Shown here: positions 10,696 to 23,100 of the stretch, one piece after another
Layout of the letters: every line of letters starts with the position of its first letter
How positions within the stretch are numbered: the first letter of the stretch is position 1
DNA from: Danio rerio
Lineage: Eukaryota > Chordata > Actinopteri > Cypriniformes > Danionidae
Assembly (NCBI RefSeq): GCF_049306965.1
Contig: NC_133176.1
Coordinates: 10,050,501 to 10,114,500, forward strand
DNA: 64,000 nt
Direction of reading: 5' to 3'
Position numbers and translations under genes: made by a program
The notes under the pieces: generated by a model
Databases searched by the model: none
What the model was told of the DNA's origin: nothing
Seen by the model: only the letters and a program-made list of their open reading frames with translations

Positions 10696-13410
10696 TCTAA
10701 AAGAACAAGAAATACATGATGGTTATGGGAACAAATAGCCATGTCATACAGTTGACATTAAAATGATTATCAATCCTGGTTGGCTATCCTCTATTTGAAC
10801 AAACCACTGTTAAGAAACAAGTTGCCTAATTATCTTAACTTAAATAACACAATCTAAGTTTAGGTGTCTTAAAATATAACTAGAAAAAATATGATGCACT
10901 TTGTATGTATTATGTCATTAAGGCAAAGACAAAATAAATAAGTAATTAGAAACTAGTACAGGAACTACTATTATGTTTAAAAAAATATTAAACTAGATTC
11001 AAATTAAATAATATAATTAAAATGACAAAGGAAGGCTAGTATTTTTGACTGCAACTGTAAATAAAGTACAAAAAATACTGCTCTGAGAATTGTATTTGAT
11101 ATTAACAACAAAGTAAAATAAAGTTAATGAGTCATTTTTAAAAAGGAGGATGAGTTCCTGGGCAGCCATAGATAATTTTGGCTACTGTCACTGTAAGACT
11201 GATGAAGAGACCATCTGTAGCCTTTTTGTTTTTTCCATTTATGTCAGTGTTGTGCAATTTTTTAATTCATACAAAACAAAGCTGACAATGCCTCACTCCA
11301 CCACACCTCATCTCAATCTGAGACATTGTGATGATATAATCTCCTCTTTATCCACTGGTTTAATTTGACATCCAAAGTAGGAACGAAGAATACTATGGAA
11401 GTCAATGTCCCACCCCAAATTCTTCAAAATCTCTTCATAGGTGTTCAACATACGAAATAAACTCAAACAGGTTTGGAACAAGAGGAGAATGAGTAGATCA
11501 CACGACAGAGGTTTCATATTTTGGTGAACTATAACTTTAAATCTGTGGCCTGGTACATTTGTCCCAAAATTGTTGTGGCGCATTTGTTTTTTTTTTGGAT
11601 AGAGCTAAGTTTAAACACTGCTTTTCACAGCTTATTGCATTTAATAACTCTTTTTAACATCAAGCATGCCCCTTGTTTTAATTCCTCATCCATGCATGTT
11701 TTTTTTAGTGCACAAACATGTCAAAAAAATCACTCAAAAAATATTATTTTTGCTGCCTGTTCCAGCTACTTATTCAAAATGAGCTGAAACAAAAGATTTG
11801 TGGAGATTTTTTGGGGGGGAACTCAAATCCATTTGAATGTGTTACATTAACTTAATTTGTTTTGAGACAACAAGAAAAAATTGTGGAACACTGCATTTTT
11901 ACAGTGATGTCCCGTCCCACAATACGTCAATGTCATATTTTTGATCCAGCACAACACACATTATAATATTTTAAAAAGTAATTAAATAGATAATTTGCAT
12001 ACAATTTTAAATACTGTTAATTCAAATAAAATGTAATATGTGAGGTTTTAATTTCATGCCAGCTGATATTGTGAAATAATATGAGACTTGCCTCAAAATT
12101 AAGCAGCAGAAGTAGATCGAGCTGTTCAAGAGACAAAAAGTTTAATATATTACAAACATAATGCACAGCATCTTCATTAAATGTCTGTAATTATAACACA
12201 AACAAAAAATTAAGAATAAAAATGTAACATTTAAATGCTAACGATTTTATCAGAGTCAGCCAATAAGAGATTTTATACAGTTGCATCAAGAATCAATAAG
12301 ATTGAAAAAAAGTGAAAAGCACCTGAGATTTCCAGAAAACCTGAGCTGAGATCCAGTTTAAGCCACTTATATACTGCACATATAGGCTTACTTGACCTGT
12401 ACCATACATAAGCTGCTGATGTAAGTAAGTGATATGCAAATTTAGTTCTGGTCACTACTGCAGATTTTGAATATTATGGAGAGATAATTTATCAAGTTAC
12501 TGATACAAATAACTGTAAAACTAATAGACGAGTCGGCAGATAAGACTGTCACGCAAATGCAAGAAAAAAACCACAAGAAGAAATGGTTTAATTGGTTGTT
12601 AATCTTGTAGCTTTACACCTAGTATTTAATTCCACTTGTAAAAAAGCTGGGTTTATTCAGGGTCAAATGTGGACAAATAACTGTTTCATTAAATTTAAGT
12701 TACATTTTTCAGCACAGCTGTTGGGTTCGTCCATATTTGACTCAATGTTGGATTAAAACAAACCAGCTTTTTTTGAAAGAGTTAGCATTTTACTTATTTT
12801 TTGGACAGGGCTAATGTAATGTGCAAACGAACCAATGAATTCATGATCTAACTGTATTATAGTGAAAAAGTAATGATGTATTATATTGTATAGATATTTT
12901 ACAGTATAATGTGCTAACAAATTAAAATATATAGCTGCCTTTTCAATTTTAGTATGTGTGTTTCAAGGAATGAAGGTATCAGAGCTTCCCAAAGTGCAGT
13001 TGCTTTATACATTCTGAAGCTCTATACTTATATGTCCAACATTGACATTCTCCAATAGTGTCATGGCAGCAGACTTGCACATATACACACTCATACAAAA
13101 AAAGGCCATATTCTCATCATTATGTCTGTATCATGTCTTATTTTAAAACCCCTTTCCTTCATGATAGTACAACCTGTTATGAACTGACACAAGCACTGGA
13201 AGAGAACTGGTGTACTGATCATGTTTTGAGCAGAGTCTTAAAACCACACAAGAAATTTTGTCAAATTAATATCCAAATAGCCATCTTGGCTAAAAAAAAG
13301 TACATTTGGGTTTTATACCGTAGTGCAAAAATAGATTAGTCATCAAATAGACAGTTCTTTTTTTTGGATTAGTGTTAGACTATTGTAAGATCTATTTTGT
13401 TTCTCAGTGT
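10696..13410. other. Long intron or intergenic stretch with little recognisable content
   Basis: AT-rich, no convincing exon. Positions 11340-11541 end in 'ttggtgaactataactttaa' and resemble the cyprinid TTAA-bounded repeat also seen at 50055. The segment 12425-12470 ('atgcaaatttagttctggtc..ctgcagattttgaat') recurs at 15066-15106, a short paralogous pair of unknown origin. Confidence 0.4.
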
Positions 13411-13411
13411 T

Positions 13412-14975
13412 TAAGCCAAGACATATATTGTCACCTTAGAAAGGTTCTATCTGCGTTCTGAATGATTTTGAGATGTTGAGCTTCAAAGTTTTTTGCAGTA
13501 CATATAGCAAACAATATGCGTGTAACAGTTCTCTTTCTTACATTAACATGACAGAGACCCTAAGGGTTCTCTAAATGTAATGGATCAAAGTTCTCCTACA
13601 TTTGCAAATTGGAGTAAATATACCACAATAAATGCAGATAGAAACTTCTCATTCTGAAAAGTTATTTTCCGCTTGGAATTATAAGGTTCTATCTGGCAGA
13701 TCATTCATTGAAGCATTACTTATCAAGAAATACAATCAAGAAATATTTGTTGGTGTTGTAACAATATGTTGATGCTTGAGAGAGTAACATTTTGGTTTCT
13801 ATAACATTTATTTCATGTTTTGGGATGAATATTTTTTCTTGTTCAAATTGAGCTTACAAGGCTGAGCTAAATATTTTTTTCCAGTGCAGCTGTTAATTTT
13901 ATCTAATTAATATGGTAATATGTATGACATTTTATGCTTTATATGAATTATTGAATCATATTTATTGAATTATATGCCCTATGCAATAAATTAAGTATAT
14001 GCCCTTCAAGGCTTAATATTTAATGTAAAGACTTTAAAAGAAACAGACGATGACCAATGAGTTTAATAAACACTGAACAGAGTTTCATTGTCTATATGTA
14101 AACAAATATATTTCACATTTAATGTATACATTTTTTTAATATTCATTTCTTTTTCAACAATATAAAATGTAACATTTCATCTCAATGTCAGCGACACGGT
14201 GCCACAGTGGGTAGCACGATCGCCTTATAGCAAGAAAAACGTTGGTTCGAGCCTCAGCTGGGTCAGTTAGCATTTATGTGTGGAGTTTGCATGTACTGTC
14301 CGTTTTGCTGTGGGTTTCCTCCAGGTGCTCTGGTTTCCCCCACAAGTCCAAAGACACGCGGTACAGGTGAATTGGGTAAGCTAAAATCAGCCGTAGTGTA
14401 TGTGTGTGTTTGAGTGTGTATGGGTGTTTTCCAGTGATGGGTTGCAGCTGGAAGGGCATCCGCTACGTAAAGTATATGCTGGATAAGTTGGTGGTTCATT
14501 CCGCTGTGATGACCCCAGATTAATAAAGAGACTAAGCTGTAAAGAAAATGACTGAATCTTAATGTCAAGAAATGCTTCTAAATCATTACCTTTTCACAGG
14601 TCTCAATTTTGTGTGGTGCGGCATTATTTAATTGAGTCTGATTTTGTGTGATTTTTGTCTTGCTGGTGTTTCCCGCTGTCAATGGATCAGTCCGGCGAAA
14701 TGACAAAGAAAACTGATCCTGATTGGTCCTCGTGCAAGCTTTAAAAATGCTGATTGGCTCACAGATAGAACCTTATAGAGCCAAGCTAGAGTTCAACTTT
14801 GTAGATAAACCTTTTTTGTTTTTTAATAAAAAGTCTTAAAATGTAAAACAACTAATAAAAACAAATCACATAATGTAAATAAGATCTCGTTTAATAAGAA
14901 TATGTCAAAAACTCAATTTTGACAAAAATGTCAGATTGAACCTATAATTCTAAGGTGACGATATGTTGGGACATC
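13412..14975. mobile_element. Large TIR-like element interrupted by a SINE
   Basis: The left end has 'ttgtcaccttagaaaggttc' (13428-13447) and the right end, complemented, reads 'cgtcaccttagaattatagg' (about 14945-14964). Further inverted matches ('aaggttctatctg') lie inside at 13682 and 14753. About 1.5 kb is enclosed, including a DANA SINE at 14191-14556. No transposase was recognised. Exact ends and target duplications are uncertain. Confidence 0.5.
14191..14556 (+). mobile_element. DANA SINE with target-site duplication
   Basis: Carries the DANA modules in order: 'gtgccacagtgggtagcac', 'gtgtggagtttgcatgt', 'gggtttcctccaggtgctc', 'ccaaagacacgcgg', 'agatgggttgcagctgg'-like, 'ccccagattaataaag'. 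Flanks 'tctcaatgtca' (14180-14190) and 'tcttaatgtca' (14557-14567) match at 10 of 11 bases, as expected for LINE-assisted insertion. Confidence 0.93.
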
Positions 14976-15318
14976 TGTTAGACGTCTTTTAGAAACAAAA
15001 ATGCTTCCATCACTATTTTCACTGTTGCAGTTTTTTTAACCTATTACTATACATAAAGTGTAGCGATGTGCAAATTAAGTTCTGGTCTCTGCAGATTTTG
15101 AATAGCTAGGCTGACAAGACATAGTAGATAAAACGTTTTGCATTTTAATCTTGCATAGATTTCAAGGTAGGAGCAGGGACACATTTTGGCCTTATTACTG
15201 TATGTGTCCATTTGAGTCTACATTAATTTCACATATATCTAGTACAATTTGTGGTCAAATTTGTGGTCAATACTGTATATTTAATAATATTTTTGCTTGT
15301 TTATTTTCTGCTTTAATG

Positions 15319-15665
15319 CAACGTGGTGGCACAGTGGGTAGCACTGTCACCTCACAGCAAAAAAAGTCGCTGGGTCAGTTGGCATTTCTGTGTGGAGTTT
15401 GCATGTTCTCCCTGTGTTCATGTGGGTTTCCTCCGGGAGCTCTGGTTTCCCCCACAAGGCCAAAGACATGCGGTGCAGGTGAATTGGGTAAGCTAAAATT
15501 GTCCGTAGTGTATGAGTGTGAATGAATGTTTCCCAGTCATGGGTTGCAGTTGGAAGGGCATCCGCTACATAAAACATATGCTGGATAAATTGGCGGTTTA
15601 TTCCCCTGTGGTGACCCCAGATTAATAAAGGGACTAAGCTGAAAAGAAAATTATTGAATGAATGA
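15319..15665 (+). mobile_element. DANA SINE
   Basis: Complete module order from 'gtggtggcacagtgggtag' to 'gaccccagattaataaaggg', ending in an (AATG)n tail. It lies head-to-head with the next copy, so the pair forms an inverted repeat. Confidence 0.92.
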
Positions 15666-15734
15666 ATTTTATTCTTTAAACATGGTGCACATTTCAACAT
15701 TGAAACATATTGATATTTAATAAAAAAAAAAAAC

Positions 15735-16000
15735 ATTCATTCATTCATTTTCCTTTGCTCAGTCCACCAACTATTCCAGCATAACTTTTATGCAGCTGAT
15801 GCCCTTTTAGCCACAACCCAGTACTGGAAAGCACCCACTCTCACATTCACACACACTCATACACTATGGGCAATTCAGCTTACCCAATTCACCTGTACCA
15901 CATGTCTTTGGACTGCGGGGGAAATCGTAGCACACGAAGGAAACTCATGCCAACACAGGGAGAATGTAAACTCCACACAGAAATCTGAATGTTTGCAAGC
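15735..16000 (-). mobile_element. DANA SINE, diverged, minus strand
   Basis: Begins with the complement of the tail ('cattcattcattttcc') and contains 'cattcacctgtaccacatgt' and 'aactccacacagaaatctg'. The 5' tRNA-like part is lost. More diverged than its neighbour. Confidence 0.85.
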
Positions 16001-16089
16001 GCAACTCACAGCCAATGAACAACTCCACTGGAAAAACTGTATTTTACTGACATATATCTGAGTATCTAGAATGTTTCCTTATTAGGAAT

Positions 16090-16332
16090 ATTTAAGTTGC
16101 ATTAATATTAGCTAATGTAGTTACTAACATGAACAGTACATTTGATCTTATTTATCTTTGATGACATTAGTTAATGAACATGCAGTTAATGCATTGACTA
16201 ATGTTAACAAGCACAAGTGTAAATGCAGAACTATGACTAATACATGATCTACTGGTATTTCTCCTTCTTACCTAGGGTTAGCAAATAAATACATTAACAT
16301 TACATGAACCTTATTGTATAGTGTGACCAACA
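16090..16332. mobile_element. Fragment of the 'ggtaacactttacaat' TIR repeat family
   Basis: Contains 'taatgtagttactaacatga', 'ttagttaatgaacatgc', 'taatgttaacaagc' and the right end 'gaaccttattgtatagtgtg'. Same family as 21781-22398. Confidence 0.6.
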
Positions 16333-16699
16333 TTTTAAAACTAAATTAGGATGTCCAGGATATTTTAACTCGAGCTAGTGTCTACAAATTTTTTTTTAAT
16401 TCAAATTATGTAAACGATAATGTTTAATGAACAAGAAAGCATGTCTTAGACTATCTTCTGTTTCCTGATAATGATTTATCAGCTTAATTTTACTGGGGAG
16501 CAAATAGATGATGGAAATCATGTAACATTTTAATAATTTCCACTACAAATAACATTAGAACATTACAAACGATCAACTTTTAACTATTAAAACCAGTACA
16601 TTGTAATGTATAAATAATGAATCCAAAGACGTGCAAATACATCTTATATATACACATATGTGTATGTCTTTCTATATTTCTGGATTTCTAATATTGAAA

Positions 16700-17000
16700 T
16701 GTAGACTTTAACTTTCACATATATCAGTCTGAGTGTGTGTAGTGTCAGTTTCTCAACATGAGAACCAACATAAAATGTCCAATGTTTTCAGGAATTGTGA
16801 TTGTAATGTAAATATAATACATTTGTGCTGCATTAAATCAAAGTAAATGGGTGAAAAGTTTATATGTATATGTCTTATAAGTATAAGTATACGAATTCAG
16901 ATTATTTAATCTGCCTTGTTTTTTTTTTTTTTTGTTTTTTTTCAAGGTAAATATTAGTAAAAGTGTTACTTACAATAATTTTATATTTCAGGACAGACAA
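16700..17000. repeat. Remnant of the nuclease-array upstream flank
   Basis: Resembles 7245-7510: 'tcagtctgagtgtgtgtagtgtcagtttctc' corresponds to the stretch at about 7300-7330, followed by 'gctgcattaaatc' and 'ttcaaggtaaatattagtaaaagtgtta'. It looks like the distal end of one duplicated unit, directly next to another unit's proximal end at 17350. Confidence 0.5.
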
Positions 17001-17349
17001 GCCATGACAGCAACGTGTAAATATAATGGATGCCCATACAACAAACACACAAAGATTTTTTTTCTATACAAACAAGCTACTGTAATATAACATATGAAGA
17101 ACTTAATTTATTAACATTATAAATGTTTTAATAAATCACAGTTAAACATATCTTAAACTGGAGTATTACATTGGACTTCTTAAAGATACAATCATTAAAA
17201 AAGTACTTAAATTTTCTACTCAGGCAATTTTTTATAATAAAACTTGATTTTTAACATTGCAATGTAGCTGAAAAAAATTTTGAGAGGAATGTTTCTGATA
17301 AATGCTTCCGAGATTTGATATTGATTCTTTTCTAAGCAGAAGAATGAAG

Positions 17350-18760
17350 CAGGACATATTGACTTTGATATTGTTATTCAGCATATCTGTACCTGGTGCC
17401 ACCCTTTTTTATGTAAACAGAATATACATTTACTGCATGAAATACTCAACAAATAATAAATGATCACATGTTAAACAGCCCAAGGCAACTCTACAAATAC
17501 ACACTAAATCTGAATACTGTTGATTCAGTGAGCCGGATGTGTATTTCTAACCTCCGGCTTTTGTCTGTCAACACATGAACACTTTCAAGGAAATGAACTT
17601 TAAACCAAATACCAACATGTGTTCATTTATGAAACTGAAAGCAAACAATTTACATGATATCCTGTTAACATGTTTACATGATATCCACTTCACATGATAT
17701 TCTGTTTGTTGCAGGATACAGTACACTATTTGACAAAAGTCTTGTTATCGATCACAATTTTAAGAGCAACAAATAATAACTTGACTTCTAGTTGCCTATA
17801 TGGAAAAGTGGCAGACGGTAGATTGATCCATCTGTTGAACTGCATCCCAATCAGCACAAATACTGCAGAAGACCTATTGGAACCTGCATGGACCCAAGAT
17901 TCTTACAGAAATCAGTCAAGACTATCAAGACATTTGTGCTGCCCATTACATTACAAACCACAGGAGAGGGCAAATTCTTCAGCAGGATAGCACTCCTTCT
18001 CAAACTTCAGCCTCCACATCAAAAGTCCTGAAAGCAAAGAATGTCAAGGTGCTCCAGGATTGGCCAGCCCAGTCACTGGACATGAACATTATGGAGAATG
18101 TCTGAGGTAAGATGGAGGAGGCATTGAAGATGAATCTTGATGAACTCTGGCAGTCCTGCAAGAACGCTTTCTTTGCCATTTCAGATGACTTTATTAATAA
18201 GTGATTTGAGTCTTTGCAGAGATGTATGAATGCAGTCCTCCAAGCTCATGGGAGTCATACACAATATTCATTATTTTTTTCTTCACCATAATTTTATATT
18301 CTATACTGTACATTATTTCTGTGACAAGACTTTCTGACACTGACACTTACTGTCCTTATTAAATCATTAAAAATCAAGGCTTGATCATGTTTTATTCTGG
18401 TAAAATAAGCGTATTCATAATCTTTGCCTTTCATATAAGCCACTTCTGAGTTACCAAATGATCAACTAGAGGTCAAGTTACTATTTGTTGTTCCTAAATC
18501 TTGGATAGATGACAAGACTTTAGTCAGGTATATATATATAGTGATCCTATGTATGCAAATCTACTAGAAAAGCTCATTAACGTAAGACAAATAAGAATTT
18601 ATTTATTTTTGCCAGGTGAACTGTAGAGTTGACGATAATCTTGACATCACTCCTGGTATATTTTCCTGTCATGCAAATTTTGTTCATGTTTGACTAAATA
18701 AGGAAATACTAAATTCTACAAAGGTGTTTTCTAAAGCTTAAAGATTTCCTGTTGGGCCAC
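17350..18760 (-). pseudogene. Orphan copy of the nuclease 5' exon and promoter, split by a Tc1 insertion
   Basis: Minus-strand similarity to the gene 1 promoter runs from a possible donor near 17390 through 'ggcaactctacaaatac' (17483-17499), GATTCAGTGA (17521-17530) and 'cctccggcttttgtct', then past the Tc1 element to 'tgcaaattttgttcatg' and 'ctaaagctta'. The TATA-like site kept in the other copies (tatttatcc) is 'tatttctaac' here (17541-17550). No nuclease exon lies within 6 kb on its 3' side except gene 2 at 10.7 kb. It is either a relic of a deleted gene or a distant alternative first exon for gene 2. Confidence 0.55.
17724..18530 (+). mobile_element. Tc1-type DNA transposon remnant
   Basis: Same family as 7681-8560. 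The left end CACTATTTGACAAAAGTCTT follows TA at 17722-17723. The interior keeps QDSTPSQTSAST, LQDWPAQSLDMNIMEN and the C-terminal helix region of the transposase; most of the N-terminal half is deleted. The right end runs into (TA)n near 18525-18540. Confidence 0.88.
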
Positions 18761-19055
18761 ATAATTTAAAGAACATTCTAGAGCAAATGTTTCTCATTTG
18801 CCTTGTACATTTCTGTTTGTCTTGTTCTAGTGACTATAGATACGCCTATTTCAAGCTGATTTATTAATTTATGATGCTTTAAAATCATAATGGCTGCTCC
18901 CGAAATTCTGAAAGACATAATGAGAATCTTCAGAGGCTGTAAATTCAGACAAAGCACCTCAGGTGTTTTGGAGAGTTGTGGAGGGGCACTTTGAGGTCTT
19001 TTTGGAGACCTGAATAAATTAAAATCTCCCCAAAACTCTAGCACAGATGAGAAGT

Positions 19056-19330
19056 GCATTATATTATATTATATAATATATATTATTTTTATTATATTAT
19101 ATTAATTATATTATATTATTTCATAATATATTAAATTATATTATATTATTTATATTATATTATAATATTTATATTATATTATTTCATAATATATTAAATT
19201 ATATTGTATTATTTATATATTATATTATTTTTTATTATATTATATTATTTATATTACATTATACTATATCACATTATATTATATTATATTATATTATATT
19301 ATATTATATTATATTATATTATATTATATT
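19056..19330. repeat. (TATTA)n-type AT microsatellite
   Basis: About 270 bp of imperfect, then perfect, 5-bp 'attat' units. The perfect stretch is 19267-19330. No gene is seen between 18760 and 20110. Confidence 0.95.
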
Positions 19331-20110
19331 GTCAATAAAACACCAAAGGTTTGACTCCTGTACAAGACACTAAATAAATGAAAACTCTAGGTTTGTAGCC
19401 CACATGAAACTCAAATCCCACCCCACTTGGAGCTGGCTCTGACCTCTGTTTATACCTTTCTCGAAATTTCAGAATTATGACTCCTAACATCAGCATGACA
19501 TGATCCTGAAAATTTAAATACGTTGATTTGACTATGCTGAAATAGTGCATGGACTGATAGCAAGTAAATTATCAGAAATTAAAACTTTGGGGTAAATTAT
19601 CACTTTAAAGACTCCAAACTTGGAGTTATTTGTAACACACTTTTTAAAAGAATCTGCTATAAAATGAGACATCCCTGATAAACTTGTGCTGCTTTAACTT
19701 CGAGAAAAGCATATCACATTCTCAAGAGTTCATATTCAATGATGTAAGAATGTTTTGTCAAACTAGGGGAGTGATTATATCTCAGTGAACACAACACATG
19801 AAGAAATGAAGGTTTTATTTTGGCACATATCCAAAGATGACATTATAACCTGACATAGAGCTTGTTCATACTGCCTCTTTACTGGTAAACAATGAGCTTA
19901 TTAGGAAAGCTATGATAGTCCATATGATCTCTCAAGTAAAAAAAAAAAAGTTTTCCAATTATCCTTCAACCGGTTTGCTAATATTTCATTATCAGAAAGC
20001 AGACTTTCCATAATGCACAATTATGAATACACTCTCAAAAACAGCACAGATGTATGACCCAGGTTAATCCACCAAAGAATGATTCTCTTTTTTCGTCAAT
20101 ATTTCCACAG

Positions 20111-23100
20111 TCACCGACTCATGGGCTCTTCAGCAACACGACTTTTAAAAAGTGTCATTTCGTCCAGGTGGCACAGTGGCATACCTCTGATCACATGGGC
20201 CAGGTCTTCATGCAGTAAAGGGTAAATCACCACACTAAGAGCTGGACGAGACACTGAAAAACTGCAGAGAGAAAAGAACATACACAGTTAAAGTCAAAAT
20301 TATTAGTCAGATTTTTTTTTTTTTTTCAAATATTCCCCAAATTATATTTAACAGAGCAAAGAATTTTTTACGGTTTTCCTATCATAGTTTTTTCTTCTAG
20401 AGAAAGTCTTATCTGTTTTATTTCAGCTGGAATAAAAGCAGTTTTAAATTTTTAAAAAACATTTTAAGGTCAATATTATTAGCCCTCTTAAGCAATATTT
20501 GTTTTAGATTGTCTATAGCAGCGATTCACAAACTTTTCCGCCCGCGACCCCTAAAATAACAATGCCAGTGACTTGCTACCCCCAAATTCCTCAGAGGTTG
20601 TTATAAATATACAAACATTGCACACAAAAGGCTATACAAACACAACACAAAAATTGTCTAACAACTATATAATTTTATAGTCATTTATTTATTTTGTTTA
20701 TTTAATATTAAACTCAACCAATGAGCCTGCTTGGCACAATGTTTTCAGCACAAGTCTATTCTTGGTTTAATTTTGGAGACCGCCAATGAGAGATCATTCT
20801 CAATATTCAGTTGTGGCCTGTATTTAATTGCTTAAAGTTGTCAGAAAGTGTTACCTGGTGCTATAAAAAAAAAACAAGTCCACAACGTAAACACACCAAT
20901 CCTATAAAAAAAGGATTTAAAGACTGATGGCTTTTCATTTGCATGTTGTTGTTTTTAATTGTTTATTGTTTATCAAAAACTACTATTTGTGTTTTCTAAT
21001 AATTCTAATAGTTTAATAAAATAGGCAATAGGCATTTCTAATATTTTAATAAAAATTTATTTGTTTTTTTTAAATCATCAAGGGGCCCCCTGTCATGGTC
21101 TTGTGACCCCCACTTTGGGAACCACTGGTCTACAGAACACACCATCATTGTACAATGACTTGCCTAACTACCCTTATTAACCTAGTTAAGCCTTTTAAAG
21201 TCACGGTAAGCTGAATACTAGTATCTTGAAAAATATCTAGTAAAATATTATGTGCTGTCATGGCAAAGATAACTAAAGATAATAATTAGTAATTATAAAT
21301 TAGTTATTAAAACTATGATGTTCAGAAGTGTGTTGAAAAAAATCTCCATAAATCCAAATATACAGGGTGGCTAATAATTCAGGTGGGCCAATAATTCTGA
21401 TCAAATGTAAGTCAAGTTACTCCAAGAACAATGATCATTCACACATTAGGAAAGACTTTATTAAGATTTGTGACCTGTCCAGAAGGGTTTTCTGCAGCGT
21501 TTTACAGGCCACCAGCGTTCCTCCCATGAACATGTGGCACATGATGACAGAGCAGCTCTGCATGAAGGCCGTCACAGCGGCGGGTTGGAAAGTGCCGTGT
21601 CGAGAAACTAAACACAGACGCCGCAGCTGACCACACTGACTGAGCGCTTCGAAAAACGCTGCGTTTGCATTAAAGTAGGGCTGCTCCAGCCTGCAAGTTC
21701 ACACAGAGAGAAATAGTCAATAAATGTAGCAGTTATAGGGCTGAAATATTTGATTAAGATGTAAATGTTACTAATAAATTGGTAACACTTTACAATAACG
21801 TTGTATTATTTAATGCATTTACTAACATGAACAAACAATTAACAATACATCTATTACAGTATTTCTTCATGTTAGTGAATAGAAATTAGGCATGAGCTGG
21901 TATTAAATGTCTGGTTAAAAAACAACAACTTTTTCCCCATTAAACACAATATTTTACATGTTGGGAAACATTTATAAGATTTTGGAACCGTAAACATGTC
22001 AGGCTACATAATTAAAATAAACCATTGACTTCTACTATCTTTATTAGATTCAAAAACACAGATTTTCTTACAACACATAAAAAGACACTTAAAAAAAAAA
22101 CTCTACATATACTTTAGAAACGGTATAGCAAAATACTTTTGCATTTTAATACCTTGATTTTTCCAAACTGCGCTATAACTTGATCTCGTCCCATGCCTAA
22201 TGGAAATACAGTCATTCATTGTAAGTTGATGTTAACTCTCAGTGCATTATCTTATGTTATCAAGCATGAATTTGGATTTTAATAATGCCTTGGTAAATGT
22301 TAAACTATGATTAATAAATTATGAATAAAAGTATTGTACATAATTAGTTTATGTTAATAAAAATATAAACTAATTAAACCTTATTGTAAAGTCTGACCAA
22401 TAGGTTATATAATTGATATTTCATCTTGCATTGTTGTGTTTGGTGAAAATTCTAGAGTTTAAGAGCCTAAATGCCGAATACAATCATAAAATGTGCAGAA
22501 TAACTACCCAATTAAGCAAAAATAATAACAAGATCAACTTTTGCTAAACTCCAATGCATTTTACGGATGCAAACACAACAAAATACACATGGTCTGCTTA
22601 CGCTAATCAAAAGATCCGTTATTGTGTTGTATTTTACTTCACATTTCTGTGGTCATTTTTGCCAACTTTAATTAGAGATTAAAATTGAGGCAATCCAAAC
22701 TTATCAGTCGGTATATGTTTGTAAAGATATGATAACCTTGGATAAAAATATCACGGTTTTACAGTTTTAAGGTACTGTTATTACAGCTCTAAAAGAAGTT
22801 CTTTTTAAATATCTTAGTAAAAAACAACACATTTGTCCCCATTTGACACAATATACAGTATTTCATTTGGCATTTTTTTTTATTCACAATTAATAATAAT
22901 ATTTTGGAGCAGTAAACATGTTAGGGTAAATAATTAAAATAAATCACTGACTTCTGCTAGCTTCATTAGTTTAAAAAAAAGATTTCGTTACAACACATAA
23001 AAAATACATAAAAAAAACTTTTGAAAAAAATGTTTTATTATTTTAAATGTACAGTTGAAGTCAGAATTTTTTTTCTTTTTTAAATATTTCCCAAATGATG

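Noticed and set aside
14191-16000. tRNA genes
   Set aside because: The tRNA-like box sequences belong to heads of DANA SINEs. No clover-leaf with a proper anticodon arm was seen.
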